Source of the DNA: Huiozyma naganishii CBS 8797
Lineage: Eukaryota; Ascomycota; Saccharomycetes; Saccharomycetales; Saccharomycetaceae
DNA: 64,000 nt
Reading direction: 5' to 3'
Assembly (NCBI RefSeq): GCF_000348985.1
Contig: NC_035933.1
Span: 248,001 to 312,000 of the forward strand
How positions within the stretch are numbered: position 1 is the first letter of the stretch; each line of letters begins with the position of its first letter. Of the stretch, positions 53,786 through 62,924 are shown piece by piece. A program made the position numbers and the translations under genes. The notes under the pieces were generated by a model, which saw nothing but the letters and a program-made list of their open reading frames with translations, did no database searches and had not been told where the DNA came from.

Positions 53786-56377
53786 GGTAGAAGAGGTGCT
53801 GTGTGGAAAAATTGTTTCTGCTACTATCATTCAGTTTCGTTCATGAGTGAATTGACCGATAGCTATAGAGGCGTCGTTTANNNNNNNNNNNNNNNNNNNN
53901 CGGGCCCGGAAAGAAACGTCTACGCGGACGGCGGCGGGCGCATGCTCTACTTTCTGACAACGTACAACAAGAACAAACAGTACGGCCACCGGTTGTCCTT
54001 CCTGGACGCCGCAGCATCCGCAAAGCTCCTGTGGTTTATACTCATCCTGCGGCCGTTCACCATTGAACTGCTCAAAGACGAGCTGGCGCAGTTCAAAGGC
54101 GACATGTACCTGAGGCACGCAGAGGACACCGTGTATGAGCAGGACGTGTTAGAGGTCAGCGTGGACAACTCCGAAGACGAAAACGTCCCAGTGTCCAACC
54201 ATGCCAGGCGGCTGACAGAGAGGATCCAACTGCTGGCAGCGTCCAGCCGTGCTGCCACGGTTGGGGCGGCGGTCCTGAAGGAGTTTCTGTGGGTGGACAT
54301 CGAGCACCACAGACTGCTGGGCCTCAACCAGTTCAACACCGAGCTAATGCGGCACCCGCGGAAGGGGACACGGCACGGCATGACCATCCGGCTGATGCGA
54401 CAGGCGCTGGCCTCGCTGTGGAAGAACGCAGTGCACGAGGTCAGCAAGACGGAGCTGATCGCCAAGGGGTTCGGCCACAATGTCCTTACCCACCTGAACA
54501 TCTACGGGTTCAACCGCGACTCGGACGTGAACTCGGGCGCCCAGGAGGACATATTTGTCGAGGTCCGCAACCTGAGCGCGCGGTTCATGGCCGCGGTCGA
54601 CCCCGAACGCCTACAGCGGTACCGCAGCCACTTCATCACCCGGGCCAAGCGGCGCAGAATTGAACACCAGCCCGGCCCTGTCTGCGGCGTTGAGGAGCTG
54701 TTTGCTGCGGGGAAGCGGTTGCTGAACTGCCCCGACTTCGACTTCCGCAACCGCGACCAGCTGCTGTTCACCACAAAAGTGCTGTTTTCGCGCTACCGCG
54801 CTCTGGGACTGCAGGCTGCAACTGCGTTTGGAAAGTCCCTGACCTTTTTGCTGCTCATGATGTTTCGGGCGGCGGAAAGACCCAACCAGTATCTACATTT
54901 TATAGGTGTTCCATACGAGGCGCTGAAGCGCGCGACAGCCAAGAAAGTGGCACAGACCGGGTTGCGGGTGGCGCTGGCCACAGAGCTGCTGAGACCAGCA
55001 CCGCTCCAGTATATCCGCGACACAGACGTCTTTGTCGGGTGCTGGGAAACGTTCGCGGAGCCACAGCTGGTTGCATTGTTTCGAAACTGGGACAGCGTCG
55101 CGGGAAGTGCCAAGAAACTAGGCTATTTGGTGTTTGACGAGGCACACACGCTCTTTTTCGACTCGACATACCGCCCTCAGCTTAACGAGGTGCGGGCGCT
55201 TGGGTGGGAGAACTGGGAAAAGGTCTTGTTTCTGTCCGCGACAATGGACGCCGGTCTGTTCCAGACGATTGCAGAGGACCGCAGGCTGCCCAACTACATA
55301 ATCAGTCAGCGGTACTTCATGAACGCCGTGAAGGAGGTGCCGAACATACAGATGAGAGTCGATTGCATCTGGCGCAAGCGGAGCATGATAGTGGACGATG
55401 TTCGGCGGTTGATCCATGCGTTCCTGACCGGTGTCGCAGAGGGCAAGGCCGTCTTCTTCTTTGGAAACAAGAAGACGATGGCAAAGGCGTACCAGGGGTT
55501 CCGTTCAAACGAGAGGGTGGTCCAGGTGTCAGCGTCCGAAAGCGGGGAGCACAGGCGTACGGTATTTGGGATGTTTGAGGACGGCCCCTCTTTACAGAGC
55601 GTGATCCTCGGAACAAAGCTGATATCGAACGGGCTGGACTGCCCGTCAGTGCGGTTCGTGTGGCTCGTCGATTTCCGGATGAACGCTGTGGACTATCTGC
55701 AGATGGTTGGGCGGATCCGCGGGCACGGGTACATCCGGGTGCTGTACAGCGGCACTGGCGGTGTGCCTCTCGAAACTACCTCGCGCGGGAGGAACTTCCC
55801 TCTACTGAATTTCCGGGAGTGCATCACAGAACAGATCGCCCGGTACTACGGCCTGGAGGGCACTTCTCACGCGCGGTGCTGTGGCGAGGGCACAGACGAT
55901 GAGTGGACCAGAGAGATCCGCGCCAGGATGGACGCCGAAGGCACTCCCGATGTGTCTGCGTCAGAGAGCGGCGGAGAGACGGACCCCGCGACGGTCGGAC
56001 CGCTGGAAGAGAAGCTCCAGGGTCGGGGCTTTCTACACCATGTCCTTGGTGCGGGATACAAACATGCGGTGCAGGGCGTGTTACTGGGCCTAAACGTCGT
56101 AGCAGTGCTGAGTTGGCGGTTCAACCCGTCGACTCGTCTGTGCCGCGAGTGCTGGGACCTGCGTCACGAGTCCGATCCCTGTCACCCACTGAAGAGGGAG
56201 CTATTGACGCTGTCCGCGGAGATTCTACTGGTGCTGTACGTGGCGCAGGATAAAAAGTTCGAGGAGTTCGCTGGGTTACTCGAGCAGCGCGGGTCGTACG
56301 ACTTCGTTCTGGAAATGTTGCAAAACAGGGCCTGCTCCTGCGGTGGTTACTGGTGTTTGTACAAAAGTGCAAACTGA
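53786..56377 (+). CDS. YRF1: Y'-element-type helicase (YRF1 homologue), 5' end unresolved
   Basis: About 860 codons of a DEAH-type superfamily 2 helicase homologous to the S. cerevisiae Y' subtelomeric helicase. Shared landmarks in order: a VWK...DSYR segment before the gap, GPERNVYADG and TTYNKN after it, LNIYGFN, AAGKRLL, Walker A ATAFGKS (54815-54838), DVFVGCWE, LGYLVFDEAH (DEAH 55136-55147), FLSAT (about 55229-55243), ILGTKLISNGLD, QMVGRIR (55700-55720), ECITEQIARYYGLE, a CCG motif and a late CRECWDLRHESDPC cluster. The Ser/Thr-rich repeats of Yrf1 are lacking and the C-terminus is shorter. The frame is closed upstream by TGA at 53783; the only ATG before the gap is 53843. Codons are strongly G/C-ending, unlike PTP3 and MRX1. 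Function in the cell unknown; truncation or an upstream exon cannot be excluded. Confidence 0.88.
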   Translation, partial: GRRGAVWKNCFCYYHSVSFMSELTDSYRGVVXXXXXXXXGPERNVYADGGGRMLYFLTTYNKNKQYGHRLSFLDAAASAKLLWFILILRPFTIELLKDELAQFKGDMYLRHAEDTVYEQDVLEVSVDNSEDENVPVSNHARRLTERIQLLAASSRAATVGAAVLKEFLWVDIEHHRLLGLNQFNTELMRHPRKGTRHGMTIRLMRQALASLWKNAVHEVSKTELIAKGFGHNVLTHLNIYGFNRDSDVNSGAQEDIFVEVRNLSARFMAAVDPERLQRYRSHFITRAKRRRIEHQPGPVCGVEELFAAGKRLLNCPDFDFRNRDQLLFTTKVLFSRYRALGLQAATAFGKSLTFLLLMMFRAAERPNQYLHFIGVPYEALKRATAKKVAQTGLRVALATELLRPAPLQYIRDTDVFVGCWETFAEPQLVALFRNWDSVAGSAKKLGYLVFDEAHTLFFDSTYRPQLNEVRALGWENWEKVLFLSATMDAGLFQTIAEDRRLPNYIISQRYFMNAVKEVPNIQMRVDCIWRKRSMIVDDVRRLIHAFLTGVAEGKAVFFFGNKKTMAKAYQGFRSNERVVQVSASESGEHRRTVFGMFEDGPSLQSVILGTKLISNGLDCPSVRFVWLVDFRMNAVDYLQMVGRIRGHGYIRVLYSGTGGVPLETTSRGRNFPLLNFRECITEQIARYYGLEGTSHARCCGEGTDDEWTREIRARMDAEGTPDVSASESGGETDPATVGPLEEKLQGRGFLHHVLGAGYKHAVQGVLLGLNVVAVLSWRFNPSTRLCRECWDLRHESDPCHPLKRELLTLSAEILLVLYVAQDKKFEEFAGLLEQRGSYDFVLEMLQNRACSCGGYWCLYKSAN
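53881..53900. other. Assembly gap (20 N) inside the helicase gene
   Basis: Twenty N. Sequence on both sides matches neighbouring parts of the same Y' helicase, so the gap lies inside one gene and joins correct sides. By comparison with Yrf1, about 13 residues separate the flanks, so the true gap is likely nearer 40 bases than 20. Confidence 0.8.
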
Positions 56378-56439
56378 GGTTCGGGAATGTTGTATTCAAA
56401 GAAGGGGCGGAGTGCTACACACTAACCAGTTTCAGGCTG

Positions 56440-56820
56440 TTTTTTGCCTTCTTGATGAGCGAGAAAGTGAACGTGGCCGTATTGTTAAAGAAACAGGCGG
56501 TGGTAACATCTCCGGCTCTATTCTCGAACCTCGACAACTACGTCGGGAAGTTGTTCCACGACACGGCCACTGTTGAACGAATATTATGTCCAAAACATGG
56601 CGGATTTAATGTTGTACGTTGCAGAGGAAATCGCTTTAGACGCAAAATTTGGAAAAGTGGGACACAAATCAAATCTTTCCTCTGTAGAATTCGCGACAGC
56701 AGTACTTTTGTAGCAGATGCCCATGTAACAGATGTTAACGTGTAAGGACAAACAAGACATTGAAACCAGATTATTTTTTGAATGTCCATGCTCTCAATGT
56801 AAGAGCAAAAGAGGAAACCA
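56440..56820 (+). mobile_element. Decayed retrotransposon gag fragment (arm A)
   Basis: Starts within ~60 bases of the helicase stop. Its translation in shifting frames matches arm B on the opposite strand: GRIVKETGGGNI against CRMRPKNGGNI, then RPLLNEYYVQNMADLML against RPLRERYVQIMDDLML, then LDAKFGK against LDAKSGK. A Cys motif C-x2-C-x-C-x2-C (56709-56735) and part of a second one (56783-56800) follow. Several stops and a one-base deletion before the second Cys motif show it is dead. By eye, nucleotide identity to arm B is about 70% over the best 110 bases. Confidence 0.7.
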
Positions 56821-56824
56821 TTAG

Positions 56825-58530
56825 GAAAGCGATGAGGAGTCTCGTTTCAGGAAAAACAGACCACATGTCTATCTACAACACGTGACTTCCCAACGGCAGC
56901 AAAAATAGTGATGGGTCGACATGATTGTCTTTTCTTGAGTTGAATATGAATCTCTCCTATAGTAATTTCTGTTTTGTCTTTCCACATTCCCGTGTAGGTA
57001 AAATTACTATCTACTCCAGTATCTAAAAGTGCTCTGACTTTATGTTATTTGGTTTGTGTATTGTAGAATTCTGCTTCCTGTTCTGGAAACATTTCCCGGT
57101 CATATTCCGCTCCCGGAATTCATTGAGTCCTTTGTTCGTGCTCTTCATCGCGAAGTGAGTAACCAGATTCTTCTTCAGAGGGTTCACTGTCCGATTTCAG
57201 TTCATTTGTTTTGGGTTCTTCGTTTCCGTAAATACTTAACTCGTTGACCTTCATTTGCTGTGTTCTATTGTTCTTAAACCGGGAATCCTTCTGATATCTT
57301 GTTTTCTTTTGTTTACATTGAGGGCATGCGCATTCGAAACAATAACCAGGTTACAAGTTTCTGTTTGTCGTAGCACGGTAGCATTTGCTGCATGGGCATC
57401 TGCTACAGAAATGCTGTTGGGAAACCCTTTTTTATATTACGCCTGTTTTCGATCGCCAAAAAATTCTCCAAAAAAAAATTTGACTTTTGAGTCATTTTTC
57501 CAGATTTAGCGTCTAAAGGGATTTTATCGACAACGAATAACATCAAATCATCCATAATCTGGACGTAACGTTCCCTCAATGGTCTGGCATTTGGTAGTTC
57601 TTCTGCCACGATTGTCTTGTCATCCTTATTTGGGTAAAGGTTGATTTTCCCCGGATGTTCAAGCTGATATTAATGACCTCTTCCGTGTAATCGACAATGT
57701 TACCGCCATTCTTTGGCCTCATGCGGCACAATTGTCTCATTGTGTTCGACTTGATATGATCAAATCGGACAAAACGAAAGATTTTGTAGATCGCCTCGCT
57801 CAACGATAGCAGCCTACCTTTCGAGCAGAAACACACTCGAGATGCGTCTCCCATACAGCATGCAGACGAGAAACCTCCCCAATCCTTGAATCTCACACGT
57901 TTCGCCAACAACATTCCTTGTATGCATCTCAATTTTTGATCCAAACCTTCAGCAGATGAAAAAAAGATCCTCATGTCATCAGTGACTACAATGGAATAAT
58001 GAACAATTTTGTTCGTACAATTTCCCAACTTCGGATCGTCTGGGTAGAAAACAGTGTCAGTAAGATTCTTCCGGATCTCAATTGAGGTAGTACAGAATTC
58101 TCCGCTTTGCGGTCCCAAACTATTCTGGGTCTCATGTTTGAGCTGTTTGAAGATGCTCTCACCCATCATGTTGGGGTCATCTCTGTAACGCGCTTGTGCT
58201 GTTTCAAAATTGCGTTTTTCTTGTAGCGATTCCGCCCGAATATCGTTGAGCATTTTGCTCTGATCCTGGATAGTATTTTTCTTTCTCAATACTTCGGTGG
58301 CAGTGTCCGTTACTTTTTCTCTTTCAGATTTTAGTTCATTAGCCTGGTTTGTGATCGCTTGTTCAGCTTTCACTACTTTTTTCTCAGCATTTTGCAATTC
58401 GTAGGAATTAGTCTAGATAGCTGTTTTAGCGTTGGATAACTCCTTGGTTCTTGCTTCAACAGAAGTTTCAAATTTTCTGGAATTCTTGTGCTGTGCAATT
58501 TTTCCCCCTGTGTTGAAACTAAGATTAATG
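56825..58530 (-). mobile_element. Decayed LTR-retrotransposon gag-protease remnant (arm B)
   Basis: Read on the minus strand: a coiled-coil, Lys/Glu-rich N-terminal part (from about 58530), a capsid-like region with MRQLCRMRPKNGGNIVDYTEEV, then RYVQIMDDLMLF, two tandem C-x2-C-x-C-x2-C knuckle motifs (57381-57407 and 57315-57341), an acidic linker and a retropepsin-like LLDTGVDSNF with DTG at 57015-57023. In-frame stops (TAG near 58410, TAA before the second knuckle and before the protease) and frame shifts mark it as a pseudogene. No reverse transcriptase or integrase motif is seen, and I could not define LTRs. The family (Ty3- or Ty1-type) is undecided. Confidence 0.75.
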
Positions 58531-59012
58531 AAATTGAAACCTTTCTAGAAAGGACAAATAAGTGTTATATCAGACGCAAAAAGTGCACTTGACTCGCCGA
58601 AACAGGACGACTATAAGCCGAGAATCAAATTTGTGGGAGTTGGAGCTAAAGAATGGAAGAAAGAGTAAAGGACAAAGATGTTGAGATTTAAAACGTGAAG
58701 TGTTGTGAACTCCCTTTTTTGTAAAAAAATGTTCCTGTCGTGACAACTAATCGTAAGTAGGGTATCCCCGCTGTACATAGTGACCTCTGGGCCACTTCTG
58801 TGTCCGGGTTTCCACCCGACCCTCTTCTTTTTACGCCACTCTCTTGTATACAACTATGTACTACTCATATACAGGAGAACCAGAGAACTATTACCATTAT
58901 AATAGTCTTAATATAGTCTTCCCGCTCAACGGACACTATAGATTCCGTGATGCTATGATATTATTTACATTCGTTGTCTATGTAAAGAAAGTATGTGTAT
59001 TTACATGAATTC
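58531..59012. other. Intergenic: retroelement edge and MRX1 3' flank
   Basis: 482 bases. It should contain the left or 5' boundary of arm B, but no LTR-like terminal TG...CA pair is obvious. The AT-rich end from 58850 is the MRX1 3' flank. Confidence 0.45.
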
Positions 59013-60956
59013 CTAATCTTGAATCGCAATGTCGGCAGCATGCTTCATGTCCAATTCTATCGCAGGGATTTTCGTTGATTCTGTGTTTGCTACTTCAAAT
59101 ATGGAGATATGTTTGAGCAGAGCAGATTTTAACTGCAAAAGATGTCTTCTGCGTAGAAACGCTTTTCGTTCTGAAGCTTTCAGCTTCTCATCAAGCTTTA
59201 ACTTGATATCACTCAGTTCCAACTTATCCATGATATCCCCGATTAATCTTACAGTTTCTAATTCGATATATTTTTCAGTTGGATATTCCGCTTTCGGTAT
59301 ATTTGCAATATCGAACTGGCCGGATTTCAACGATTCTATGAACTTTTTAAGTAGCAGTTCTTCCTTCTCAATGCCCACTTTACCACAAGTATTGAGATTA
59401 TTAAAAATATGGAACACAAATTTCCATGTCTTTCTGGGATAAACTTTTATTTTTGTATCTTTATCTGAAATCATGATCGCTTCTTTTGACTCAATAAATT
59501 CAATAAGTTGTGTTATAACGGTATCCACCTTTACCGAATCTTTGTTTACACTATGTTTATTGGACTGTTTTTTAAATGCTTCATACAGCAGAACTAATGT
59601 ATGCTTTGAACTGAACCGCTTTCCCATGGTGTCCATTTTTTGGTAAACTTCAAGACACTCGTTAATGCAGTTGGTTGGATGTTCACTTATTATGAATCTC
59701 AAGTAGGTGTGGAAGATATTCATATCAACTATTGCCGGCTTTTTCTGAATGAAATAATTCGCAAGCTTAATCCCGCGCTTCAAAAGCCCTAAATCAAAAC
59801 AAGCATTCAAATATATGTCTAGCACTTGGCTGGTAGTGGAGAATTTGGTTGAGAGTCCCCAGTGTGATAATCCGGGAAGAGTGGTCTCTGTAGGTAAATT
59901 GGGTGCTGTCACCTCAGCTGGGATATCGAAATATTTGTGAAAGCCAACAAGACCTTCAAGTTGTATGTTCTTATTTTGGGTTCGAGACAAATATATTTTG
60001 CAAATTTCAATCATTAGTCTCTCGTCACAACATCGTCTGGGAACTGACAGTACAATGTTTTTTACAACATCAGCAAACAGTGTGTCATCCTTAATTTGAT
60101 TACAGCACCGCGCCAACCACATGAAAGTGATTGCACTGTTCCTTAAATGCTTTGCTTCAGGGTTGCCCTGAGCTGAATTGAACAGCTTTAGTGCAAAACT
60201 GGGATCTTCACAATTCGACAAGGCACCCAAGGCGGCATTGAATTCGATCTGGTTTAAGCAACCTGTTTCCATCAACCTTTCGGCAATTTTGCTTACTTTG
60301 AAACCTACTTTTGCAGAAACAAGATCAGGCTGCTTGGCGATGCCGTCAAATAAGATGGTATGTGTGTACTCGTTGACAGGGACTTTAGACTTTTTCCTCC
60401 AATTGTACAGCTCCAAAGCTGAGTTTGGTGAATGCATTTTTTTCAAGTAGTGCTCCATGATCAGGTTCATAGCAGCTAGACCTTTCCCCTTAGCTAACTT
60501 GGTTAAAAAAAGGGCCTTTTCTATCTGGTCCCGTTGAAGAAACTTTTTCACGTCATTGTATACTAGCTTTGAGTCTCTCAGTTGTTCCCCAGTGATACCG
60601 AGAATGGCATAGAGTAGTCGCTTATCGCTGGTTTGTGATAAATATTTAAGGTCTTTGTTGGTCGTCGGTCCAAACTCAATTTTACCCGTATCTTGCTCGC
60701 TGAACTCAGTTTCTCGCAAATTTCTTAGCACTTGTTCAGCCTTGTACTTGGGGTAGGCTTTCTTCTGTAACTTTTTCAGCTTGATTCTCTTCTTTTCCTC
60801 CACCCGTTTCAACTCTTTAGGAGTCTTGTTAATAATCAGATTGTATCGGTTTAGTTTGTCCAATTTCAACTTCAACTGTGAACCGAGAAGCAGTCGAGAG
60901 GTAGATAAGAAACGGACTGTGTACGCAAACTGGCGTATTCGCACAGATTCTGACAT
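59013..60956 (-). CDS. MRX1: Mitochondrial PPR-like MIOREX protein Mrx1
   Basis: A 647-aa protein (S. cerevisiae YER077C: 688). It belongs to the MIOREX assemblies on mitochondrial ribosomes; the exact role is unknown. The N-terminus looks like a presequence (VRIRQFAYTVRFLSTSRLLL), followed by a Lys-rich segment and helical repeats of PPR type (VNEYTHTILFDGIAKQ, LNQIEFNAALGALSNCED). Synteny with ICP55 and PTP3 supports the call. Its A/T-rich codon use marks the return to ordinary sequence after the insertion. Confidence 0.9.
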   Translation of the reverse strand: MSESVRIRQFAYTVRFLSTSRLLLGSQLKLKLDKLNRYNLIINKTPKELKRVEEKKRIKLKKLQKKAYPKYKAEQVLRNLRETEFSEQDTGKIEFGPTTNKDLKYLSQTSDKRLLYAILGITGEQLRDSKLVYNDVKKFLQRDQIEKALFLTKLAKGKGLAAMNLIMEHYLKKMHSPNSALELYNWRKKSKVPVNEYTHTILFDGIAKQPDLVSAKVGFKVSKIAERLMETGCLNQIEFNAALGALSNCEDPSFALKLFNSAQGNPEAKHLRNSAITFMWLARCCNQIKDDTLFADVVKNIVLSVPRRCCDERLMIEICKIYLSRTQNKNIQLEGLVGFHKYFDIPAEVTAPNLPTETTLPGLSHWGLSTKFSTTSQVLDIYLNACFDLGLLKRGIKLANYFIQKKPAIVDMNIFHTYLRFIISEHPTNCINECLEVYQKMDTMGKRFSSKHTLVLLYEAFKKQSNKHSVNKDSVKVDTVITQLIEFIESKEAIMISDKDTKIKVYPRKTWKFVFHIFNNLNTCGKVGIEKEELLLKKFIESLKSGQFDIANIPKAEYPTEKYIELETVRLIGDIMDKLELSDIKLKLDEKLKASERKAFLRRRHLLQLKSALLKHISIFEVANTESTKIPAIELDMKHAADIAIQD

Positions 60957-61102
60957 AACCCAGATGTGAACCGCTAGCCCAACACACCGTGGCCAGCTGT
61001 TGTTGAATCTGTGTCCTTCGCCGTTGTCTTCAATGAAAAGACATCTTCAAAATAAATATATTTCATGTTTTATATGTACAAGTACAATGTACAGCAATAC
61101 AC

Positions 61103-62614
61103 TCATTCAAGAGCCAGGGGAGACACGACGTCGTCCTCGAATGGTGTCAGCGTTTTGCCGTTGGACATAATGTTTTCCAGATCGTCGATTTCCTTGACAG
61201 CCTCTACGGTCAAGTTGGTGTATGTTTCTTTGCCCACGGCGATATCATCTTCTATCCTTATACCGAGGTTTCTGAAATGAGCTGGAAAACTTGCGTCATC
61301 AGGGATGTACAGTCCCGGTTCAATGGTGATTACTTGGCCCTGCTTCAGCAGTTCTCTCCGGGATACCTCTGGGACATCGTGGACATCCAGTCCCAAATTG
61401 TGACCAATGTAATGTGGATACAACCTTTCAACGTCCCAATTGCTGGCGTTGGACATACCCAGATTCCTGATCTCTTGTTTCATGTACTCAATACTTTTCT
61501 CGTGTATGTCATTTAAAGACAGTCCGTTCGACTCCTTGCACAGTTCGATGCATCTTCTCTGTACATTCAAAACCGCCTGGTACATGTCTCGCTGTGGCTG
61601 TGTAAATGTCCCGCTAACGGGCCACGTTCTAGATATATCGGAACGGTAACCGCCAAGGGACCCTGCTGCGTCCACAAGCACCATTTCGTCCTCGTACATT
61701 ATGTCGTCGTTTCTAGTGTAATGGATACACAATGCGTTGGACCCCGTGGCAACAACAGGGATGTAAGCGTTCTTGTCGCACCCACCACTGATAAACTTGT
61801 ATTCCAGGAAGGAGGCCAGAGACCGTTCGTTACGGAATCTCTTAGCAAATGCCTGGTTGTACGACCTTCCCGAAATCTGGCCAGCCCTTCTCATAACATT
61901 CAACTCCGCGGGCGACTTAATCTTTCTCAGCTGTGCCAGCAGCCGTTTGTGGTTTTTGACTACTTTCAGAGGGTTACAATTGGCATCAATAAGTTTCTTT
62001 ACCTTGGCATTCAAATTTGGATTCTGTTCATCGAACCAAATATTGGAGCATCTCTTCAGAATCTTTGGAAGCATATGGTCCACTGAGTTGATACTGAATG
62101 CTTTATCCACATTGAAGATTTCCATGGCGCCATCTACACCGGTTCTAAACCCTTCCCATTTCTCTGCAAAATTGTCCTTTGGCGGAACAAACATCGTGAA
62201 TTGAAACTCAGAATCGCTAGTCTTCTCCAGGACAATCAATGAATTTGGCTCATTCCAACCTGACAAGTAGTAGAAGTCGTTATCCTGCTGGAACGGGTAG
62301 AACACTGCCCCTGACGCAAATTTAACCGTGCCACTCGGGATAATAATGCATGAACCTTTTGGTACTTGACTTATCAATTGGGCACGGCGTGTGTGGTACT
62401 CTATCGCGGTTATCCCAAGAGTGAGGTCCCCACTTTTAATCAAGTTTGGTCTTGTCTCATGGATTGGTTGCCCAGCTTCGTGCAGTAGTCTCTCTCTGTT
62501 GAAAAATATCCTCGAGTTGTTCTGTAATGTAACGGTCCCAGTATGCAACAGTCTCCCGACGGTAGCAGTGGCACTGCTCCGATACACTAATGGCAATAGC
62601 CTTCTCGATAACAT
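61103..62614 (-). CDS. ICP55: Mitochondrial intermediate-cleaving aminopeptidase Icp55
   Basis: A 503-aa M24B metallopeptidase (S. cerevisiae Icp55: 511). It trims one residue from proteins already cut by the processing peptidase, stabilising them by the N-end rule. A presequence (MLSRRLLPLVYRSS) precedes the aminopeptidase-P N-domain. The dinuclear metal site is intact: Asp315 and Asp326 (LVDAAG, RSDISRTWPVSG), His405 (GHNLGLD), Glu432 (TIEPGLY) and Glu455 (IRIEDD). It diverges from AIM9 over 310 bases. Synteny: YER078C. Confidence 0.97.
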   Translation of the reverse strand: MLSRRLLPLVYRSSATATVGRLLHTGTVTLQNNSRIFFNRERLLHEAGQPIHETRPNLIKSGDLTLGITAIEYHTRRAQLISQVPKGSCIIIPSGTVKFASGAVFYPFQQDNDFYYLSGWNEPNSLIVLEKTSDSEFQFTMFVPPKDNFAEKWEGFRTGVDGAMEIFNVDKAFSINSVDHMLPKILKRCSNIWFDEQNPNLNAKVKKLIDANCNPLKVVKNHKRLLAQLRKIKSPAELNVMRRAGQISGRSYNQAFAKRFRNERSLASFLEYKFISGGCDKNAYIPVVATGSNALCIHYTRNDDIMYEDEMVLVDAAGSLGGYRSDISRTWPVSGTFTQPQRDMYQAVLNVQRRCIELCKESNGLSLNDIHEKSIEYMKQEIRNLGMSNASNWDVERLYPHYIGHNLGLDVHDVPEVSRRELLKQGQVITIEPGLYIPDDASFPAHFRNLGIRIEDDIAVGKETYTNLTVEAVKEIDDLENIMSNGKTLTPFEDDVVSPLALE

Positions 62615-62924
62615 GCTCTTTCTCTGTTTTTAGTCACCTGTACGGGACTATTATGCATGTACTTAGCAGCAAACGCTATATTCACAGAAAGATAACACGG
62701 GCTAATATTTGCAATCAGCACAGTCTTGTGGGGAAATTCTTGTTGCAATGTATCGTTTTCGCTAGAACCGTCTGTCTGTTGTATTCGTCAAACTCTGCTT
62801 CAGTGAATAATTTATGTACTTTTCCAACCTGTTGCCAATTAAATTGGTTTTGAGACAGAGGATGAGTCTTCCTCTTCTTGAGGAGGACAGGACGAAGAAA
62901 GGGAGACTACTCGCCACAAGTACA
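62615..62924. other. Divergent ICP55 / AIM9 promoter
   Basis: 310 bases shared by two mitochondrial genes. YER079W, which lies between them in S. cerevisiae, is not present. No clear binding sites are recognised. Confidence 0.6.

Noticed and set aside
56825..58530. Arm B considered as a complete retrotransposon
   Set aside because: No reverse transcriptase, RNase H or integrase motif and no LTR pair could be found, so only a gag-protease remnant is claimed.
58611..58853. 80-codon minus-strand frame beside the retroelement
   Set aside because: No ATG at the start and no resemblance to gag, pol or any known protein.
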